Source of the DNA: Halobacillus karajensis | Lineage (GTDB): Bacteria; Bacillota; Bacilli; Bacillales; Halobacillaceae | Assembly (NCBI RefSeq): GCF_900108515.1 | Contig: NZ_FNWW01000001.1 | Span: 620,001 to 684,000 of the forward strand | Direction of reading: 5' to 3' | DNA: 64,000 bases | Part shown: piece by piece, positions 60,210 through 64,000 of the stretch | How the letters are laid out: the number at the start of each line of letters is the position of its first letter | Numbering within the stretch: position 1 is the stretch's first letter | The notes under the pieces: model-generated | What the model saw: the letters and a program-made list of their open reading frames with translations, nothing else | The model's database searches: none | Told to the model about the DNA's origin: nothing | Position numbers and translations under genes: made by a program

Positions 60210-61394
60210 TCAAACCTCATTTAACGCATAAACTAAATCTCCCCATATGTCATCCAGGGCCTCCAACCCAACAGATAGGCGAATAAGCGAATCGCCTATT
60301 CCCATTTCTCGCCTTTTCTCTTCTGGTACAACGGCATGAGTCATTGTAGCTGGGTGTTGAATAAGAGTTTCTGCGTCTCCTAAACTTACAGCAATCTGAA
60401 TAAGACGGAGACGGTCCATGAACTGCTGCGCTTCCTCTTTTGATCCTTCTAATTCAAAAGCGAGCACCCCGCCGCCTGTTCTCATCTGCTTGCGTACGAT
60501 GGAATGATGCTCATGCTCTTTCATTCCTGGGTAATAGATATGCTTAATTTTGGGATGTTCCTTCAATTTCCGTGCGATTTCATCGGCGTTTGAACTGTGA
60601 CGATCCATACGAACATGCAACGTCTTAAGCCCCCTTAATAAAAGCCAAGCATCAAATGGAGAAAGAATACCACCAATATCTTTCTGTTGTGACATGGCAA
60701 GGTCATCCATAAAGGCTTTTTCTCCTACCACAAGACCTGCGATGACATCTCCATGGCCACCGATATATTTCGTGGCACTGTGCAGCACAATGTCACATCC
60801 TAAATCTAACGGACGTTGTAAGTAGGGGGTACAGAAAGTATTGTCCACAACCACAGGAATGCCATATTCTTTAGCGACCCGTGCGACCATGGAAAGATCT
60901 ATCATTTTCATCGTAGGATTGATGGGGGTTTCGATAAAAATGCAGCGGGTTTTTTCGGTGATTCCATTTCTTACATCTTCTTCTGTTGCCATGAAGCTGA
61001 AGTCATGGGTAATCTTATATTTCTCTTCAAACATTTGTAACAACCCATACGTACAACCATACAATCCGTTCGAACATAATACATGATCCCCCGTTTTGGT
61101 GAGGGCAATCAGCACGGCTGAAACGGCGGCCATTCCTGAAGCGAAAGCCAGCCCTCTCTCCCCACCTTCGAGCACAGCAATGCGATCTTCAAGCGCTCTA
61201 ACGGTTGGATTACCGAGCCGTGTGTAAATGTAGCCCTCTTCTTCCCCCGCAAACCTTCTGGCTCCTTCAGCTGCTGTACCAAAAGAAAATGTGGAAGTTT
61301 GGAAGATTGGTGTCGCCAAACTTCCGTAACCTTTCTCCGTTTTTTGTGAACCGTGAATCATGTCTGTTTCCATCCGGTTCTCTTTTTCTTTCAA
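60210..61394 (-). CDS. mdeA: Methionine gamma-lyase (Cys/Met metabolism PLP enzyme)
   Basis: About 394 residues. Splits methionine to methanethiol, 2-oxobutyrate and ammonia. Fold-type I marks: ATPIFQTSTFSFGTAAEGA, YTRLGNPTVRALEDRIAVLE, SGMAAVSAVLIALTKTGDHV, the PLP lysine in HSATKYIGGHGDVIAG near 205. The loop GLYGCTYGLL carries the Cys that distinguishes methionine gamma-lyases from cystathionine gamma-synthase/lyase relatives, which favours this call. TTG at 61394 has GGGGGAG 6 bases upstream. A perfect cre box lies 25 bases upstream, suggesting carbon control. Cystathionine gamma-lyase remains possible. Confidence 0.85.
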   Translation of the reverse strand: MKEKENRMETDMIHGSQKTEKGYGSLATPIFQTSTFSFGTAAEGARRFAGEEEGYIYTRLGNPTVRALEDRIAVLEGGERGLAFASGMAAVSAVLIALTKTGDHVLCSNGLYGCTYGLLQMFEEKYKITHDFSFMATEEDVRNGITEKTRCIFIETPINPTMKMIDLSMVARVAKEYGIPVVVDNTFCTPYLQRPLDLGCDIVLHSATKYIGGHGDVIAGLVVGEKAFMDDLAMSQQKDIGGILSPFDAWLLLRGLKTLHVRMDRHSSNADEIARKLKEHPKIKHIYYPGMKEHEHHSIVRKQMRTGGGVLAFELEGSKEEAQQFMDRLRLIQIAVSLGDAETLIQHPATMTHAVVPEEKRREMGIGDSLIRLSVGLEALDDIWGDLVYALNEV

Positions 61395-61418
61395 AACCGT
61401 CTCCCCCTTCACTGCTTT

Positions 61419-61432
61419 GTAAGCGTTTTCAA
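61419..61432 (-). promoter_or_regulatory. cre site (CcpA) upstream of methionine gamma-lyase gene
   Basis: On the minus strand TGAAAACGCTTACA, an exact fit to the cre consensus. It lies between the MFS terminator and the mdeA start. Confidence 0.7.
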
Positions 61433-61449
61433 TTAAATCTTAACAAAAA

Positions 61450-61470
61450 AAGGAGGGAAAGTCCTCCTTC
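61450..61470 (-). terminator. Terminator of the MFS gene
   Basis: AAGGAGG / CCTCCTT with a short loop, seven T following on the minus strand. Confidence 0.8.
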
Positions 61471-62664
61471 TTATCTACTATATTCAACCTGCTGACCTTT
61501 GTTCGTCCGTACCTTTCGACCATGCAGTAGAAAATAAAGACCAACAGCTCCAAAAACGATAAAGGAGCTATTAAAGTAAAGGGAAGAAAAACCAATCCCT
61601 GTTGCGATGGCTCCCACTACATAGGATCCTACTCCCATACCAATATCAAAAATCGTAAAGAAGGTGGCCGTTGCTGCCCCTGCCTTTTCTGGGACTTTCT
61701 TTAGGGCAATGGTCTGCATACTAGGGACGAGTGTTCCCCATCCCAGACCAATTAACCCTCCTGAAACCAATAAAATGAAGGCGGTATTGGAAAAACTAAG
61801 GGTCAGTAAACCTACACCAAAAACAATAATAGATGGAATCACAATGACATTTTCTCCATACTGATCGAACCATTTACCGGTAAATGGTCGAGAAACTAGC
61901 AGGACCAGCGCATAGACGACAAAGAAATAAGTGGCTGCTTCTGCCAATCCAAGTTGATTCGCATAGACAGAAACAAAGGATAGTACGCCCGCATAGGCAA
62001 GCGCCATCACCGCGCCAGTCAGGGCAATGGGAATTACAGGTTTTTCTAAAAGCGTCTGCATGCTCGGCACTAAACTTCTCTGAGCCGGAACCTTTTGTTC
62101 AACCACACGGGTGACAAGACCTGATAGAAACGCAATTGTCGCCAAACCAATACAAACGATAAACATCACGGTAAAACTAGCTTTCTGTACAAGCGTCAAT
62201 CCTAAGAAAGGACCGATGACCATGGCAAAATTCATCGACATGGCGAAATAACCAAGTCCTTCTCCCTTTCGCTGTTCAGGAATGATGTCCGCAGCAATGG
62301 CTCCTAAAGCAGTTGTTCCCATACCAAAACCAATCCCTTGAATAAACCGGATGACTAATAGAGCAGAGAATGATTCGAACCACAAATATAAGAAAGTGCT
62401 CCCGAGAAAAATACTTAAGGCCGTGATGACCACCGGTTTTCTTCCAAACGATTCTGTCCATTGACCTGAAAGCGGACGAATAAAAATGGCAGCAAGAAGA
62501 AATACAGTAATCACTAATCCCGCTTTCCCTTCTGCAACACCGATAGATTCCATAGTGTAAATGGGCATGGTAACAAACAATAAGTAAAAAACTAAGAAAA
62601 CGAAGAAGTTACTTGCACATACGTTCAAAAAACTTCCTGTCCATAAACGAGGCTTATTTTCCAT
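61471..62664 (-). CDS. MFS transporter (drug-efflux type)
   Basis: 397 residues, 12 helices. The loop 2-3 motif is RPLSGQWTESFGRKPVVITA near 60 and motif C-like sequence GYFAMSMNFAMVIGPFLGLT near 140 is typical of drug:H+ antiporters. The second half repeats RPFTGKWFDQYGENV. ATG at 62664 overlaps the marR stop (TGATG) with GGGGG 8 bases before it, so it is translated with the regulator. MarR-controlled MFS pairs usually give tolerance to phenolic or antibiotic compounds; the substrate here is unknown. Confidence 0.9.
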   Translation of the reverse strand: MENKPRLWTGSFLNVCASNFFVFLVFYLLFVTMPIYTMESIGVAEGKAGLVITVFLLAAIFIRPLSGQWTESFGRKPVVITALSIFLGSTFLYLWFESFSALLVIRFIQGIGFGMGTTALGAIAADIIPEQRKGEGLGYFAMSMNFAMVIGPFLGLTLVQKASFTVMFIVCIGLATIAFLSGLVTRVVEQKVPAQRSLVPSMQTLLEKPVIPIALTGAVMALAYAGVLSFVSVYANQLGLAEAATYFFVVYALVLLVSRPFTGKWFDQYGENVIVIPSIIVFGVGLLTLSFSNTAFILLVSGGLIGLGWGTLVPSMQTIALKKVPEKAGAATATFFTIFDIGMGVGSYVVGAIATGIGFSSLYFNSSFIVFGAVGLYFLLHGRKVRTNKGQQVEYSR

Positions 62665-63092
62665 CAGCATTTCCCCCTTTCTTCAGCAATCATTCGTGAA
62701 AGTGTAAGCACATGGCTTTCTAATTCTTCTTCTCTATCCTCCCCGAAACGACTCAACAGGCGTTCTTCCGCCTGCTGAATCGCCTTTTGCCAATATGGAT
62801 AGCGTTTTAGCCCGGCTTCGGTCATACGAATATCATTTGTACGTTGATCTTCGCTTTTATATTTTTCAATATATCCGAGGCTTTCAAGCTTCGCAATAGC
62901 CCTCGATAGTGGAGGGGCCTCGATGTTCAGACGCTCTTTAAGTTCTGCTTGAGTCAGACAGCCCTCATTGGAATGAATTTTGAACAAAATCGCCCAATGA
63001 GACATAAAGATGTCTTCCCCTTCTAACGCTTCATTCAAATACTGATTCAAATTCCTGGACAACTGTTGGACATGGTGAAAAACTAAGCTCAT
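62664..63092 (-). CDS. MarR family transcription regulator
   Basis: 142 residues. Winged helix-turn-helix: GCLTQAELKERLNIEAPPLS then RAIAKLESLGYIEK near 55-90, with the wing KSEDQRTNDIRMTEAGLKRY after it. ATG with GGAGGTG 6 bases upstream. A 12-bp perfect palindrome lies directly upstream, so it probably represses itself and the coupled MFS gene until a ligand binds. Confidence 0.92.
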   Translation of the reverse strand: MSLVFHHVQQLSRNLNQYLNEALEGEDIFMSHWAILFKIHSNEGCLTQAELKERLNIEAPPLSRAIAKLESLGYIEKYKSEDQRTNDIRMTEAGLKRYPYWQKAIQQAEERLLSRFGEDREEELESHVLTLSRMIAEERGKC

Positions 63093-63110
63093 GATAGCAC
63101 CTCCATTTTA

Positions 63111-63122
63111 TTACCTAGGTAA
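63111..63122. promoter_or_regulatory. MarR operator candidate
   Basis: TTACCTAGGTAA, a perfect 12-bp palindrome, 18 bases upstream of the marR start and within the expected promoter region. Confidence 0.65.
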
Positions 63123-63584
63123 CGTTTCCAATAAAAAAAGCGCTCTCCTAATGAGAACCCACTGAAAAATAGTATCATAAATCTTCGAAGTTATCTATAC
63201 TCTGTCCTTTGTCGAGAAGAACGAATGAAACCTAATCATTTGTATGGAAGTGCTCCATCCTATTCCATGATCGCCTCTTCTTCTGTATTCGCTTTAGAGA
63301 AGACCACTCCTTTCTTTTACTAAGACGTCCAGGGAATAGCCCCCTCTTTTTAAATCATTTCTTTTATAACCTCGTACACCCCTTTGTATAGCCACCCTTT
63401 CCTATTCATAAATGGTTATAATTCTAGGCACAATAAAAAGAGGCCCGCCAACATGAGCCCCTTTTCTTCATGAGGTTCCATCTGGGATAAGAATACTTAA
63501 ACACTGAAAACCTCTCATTCTCCCAGCATTCCTCTAATCAACATTTACATTTCCACTCTTTAAAACCATCCTAGTGACCTGGAT
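63123..63584. other. Gap of about 460 bases without a gene
   Basis: It holds an ATAGTATCAT half-site at 63169-63178 (compare the palindrome at 63979) and a terminator-like hairpin at 63433-63463 (AAAAGAGGCCCG...GAGCCCCTTTT). I see no coding frame with a start site. Confidence 0.45.
63433..63463 (-). terminator. Terminator-like hairpin after the HxlR gene
   Basis: AAAAAGAGGCCC and GAGCCCCTTTT pair imperfectly; T-rich on the minus strand. It is 120 bases past the gene. Confidence 0.5.
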
Positions 63585-63950
63585 TTATAAAATAGAATAG
63601 TGGACATCCTCTTTTTCTTTCCCAACAGTGTCAATATATGCGCGTCCCCACTGGTACATGGACTCTAAGATAGGAATTAATGACTCCCCGTGTTCAGTAA
63701 GAGAGTATTCAACTTTTGGAGGTACGACTCGGTAGACTTCCCGGTGAATGAGTTCATCTTCTTCCAATTCTCGAAGCTGTTTGGTAAGCATTTTTTGTGT
63801 AATTTTCGGCAGCATCCGCTTTAGTTCACCAAAGCGTTTGGTCCCTTCTTTTCCTAAATGCCAAAGGATAATCATTTTCCATTTGCCTCCGATTAAAGCC
63901 AATGTCAGTTCCTTTTCACAATTGAATTCTCGCACTGATTCCTTCGTCAT
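63585..63950 (-). CDS. HxlR family transcription regulator
   Basis: 121 residues. The family start with redox-type Cys is [20 protein letters not shown] near 8-27, followed by [40 protein letters not shown] and the wing [20 protein letters not shown]. The single early Cys matches YodB/HypR-like sensors of electrophiles. ATG at 63950 with GGAGG 7 bases upstream. A perfect palindrome just upstream is its likely operator; the regulated neighbour lies outside the window. Confidence 0.92.
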   Translation of the reverse strand: MTKESVREFNCEKELTLALIGGKWKMIILWHLGKEGTKRFGELKRMLPKITQKMLTKQLRELEEDELIHREVYRVVPPKVEYSLTEHGESLIPILESMYQWGRAYIDTVGKEKEDVHYSIL

Positions 63951-63978
63951 TTGTATTCCTCCAATCGAAAATGCCCCA

Positions 63979-64000
63979 ATAGTATCATTCATGATACTAT
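63979..64000. promoter_or_regulatory. HxlR operator candidate at the window edge
   Basis: A 22-bp palindrome with ATAGTATCAT and ATGATACTAT arms around TC, 29 bases upstream of the hxlR start. It may extend past the window. It probably controls hxlR and a divergent gene. Confidence 0.7.

Overview
The window looks like chromosomal DNA of a low-to-mid GC Gram-positive of the family Bacillaceae. A moderately halophilic relative of Halobacillus, Virgibacillus or Pontibacillus fits best, but the genus is inferred. The evidence is Gram-positive style ribosome binding sites (AAGGAGG, with many TTG and GTG starts), an FMN riboswitch driving a ribD-ribE-ribBA-ribH operon, a T-box leader, a yybP-ykoY manganese riboswitch, CcpA-type cre boxes, CssRS/HtrA and NiaR homologues, and small Bacillales families (SE1561 and SE1832 types).

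Layout. 0.3-4.1 kb: the riboflavin operon on the minus strand, with promoter, riboswitch, leader terminator and end terminator. About 4.1-24.5 kb: an accessory island of small, mostly minus-strand genes separated by a recurring composite repeat. The genes encode a NUDIX hydrolase, a TSUP permease, several tiny membrane proteins, secreted or lipoprotein-like proteins, a histidine phosphatase, a stand-alone NIF3-insert/CutA-like protein, an RDD protein, and two copies of a GyrI-like plus VOC gene pair. Its plus-strand insertions include a T-box-controlled MFS exporter. The island also carries a decayed group II intron inserted at the edge of one repeat, an IS21-family element that splits the RDD gene with a 5-bp target duplication, IS110-like and tyrosine-recombinase remnants, and at least six broken genes. 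25-64 kb: ordinary chromosome with sugar use (alpha-glucosidase, sucrose-6-phosphate hydrolase, PTS EIIA), a TRAP transporter, ion and amino-acid carriers, RecQ, kynureninase plus kynurenine formamidase, an M29 aminopeptidase, an ABC-F ATPase, a CssRS-like two-component system divergent from an HtrA protease, cardiolipin synthase, NiaR, methionine gamma-lyase, a MarR/MFS pair and an HxlR regulator.

The most unusual object is the 4-24 kb island. One composite repeat (core on the plus strand: a C-rich block, then GAAGACTCGAAATCGAGATATTGAAGCAGAT-like sequence in degenerate form, then CAACTAACGC and a second C-rich block) sits 0-50 bases beyond the stop codon of almost every minus-strand gene. 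This resembles the gene-plus-recombination-site layout of an integron cassette array, but the repeats do not match attC core sites and no intact recombinase is visible. I treat it as a possible undescribed cassette-like system. The alternative is a MITE-like or terminator-like repeat family that accumulates between genes.

All coordinates, motifs and reading-frame lesions were read by eye from the sequence. Family names come from recognising motifs, not from a database search.
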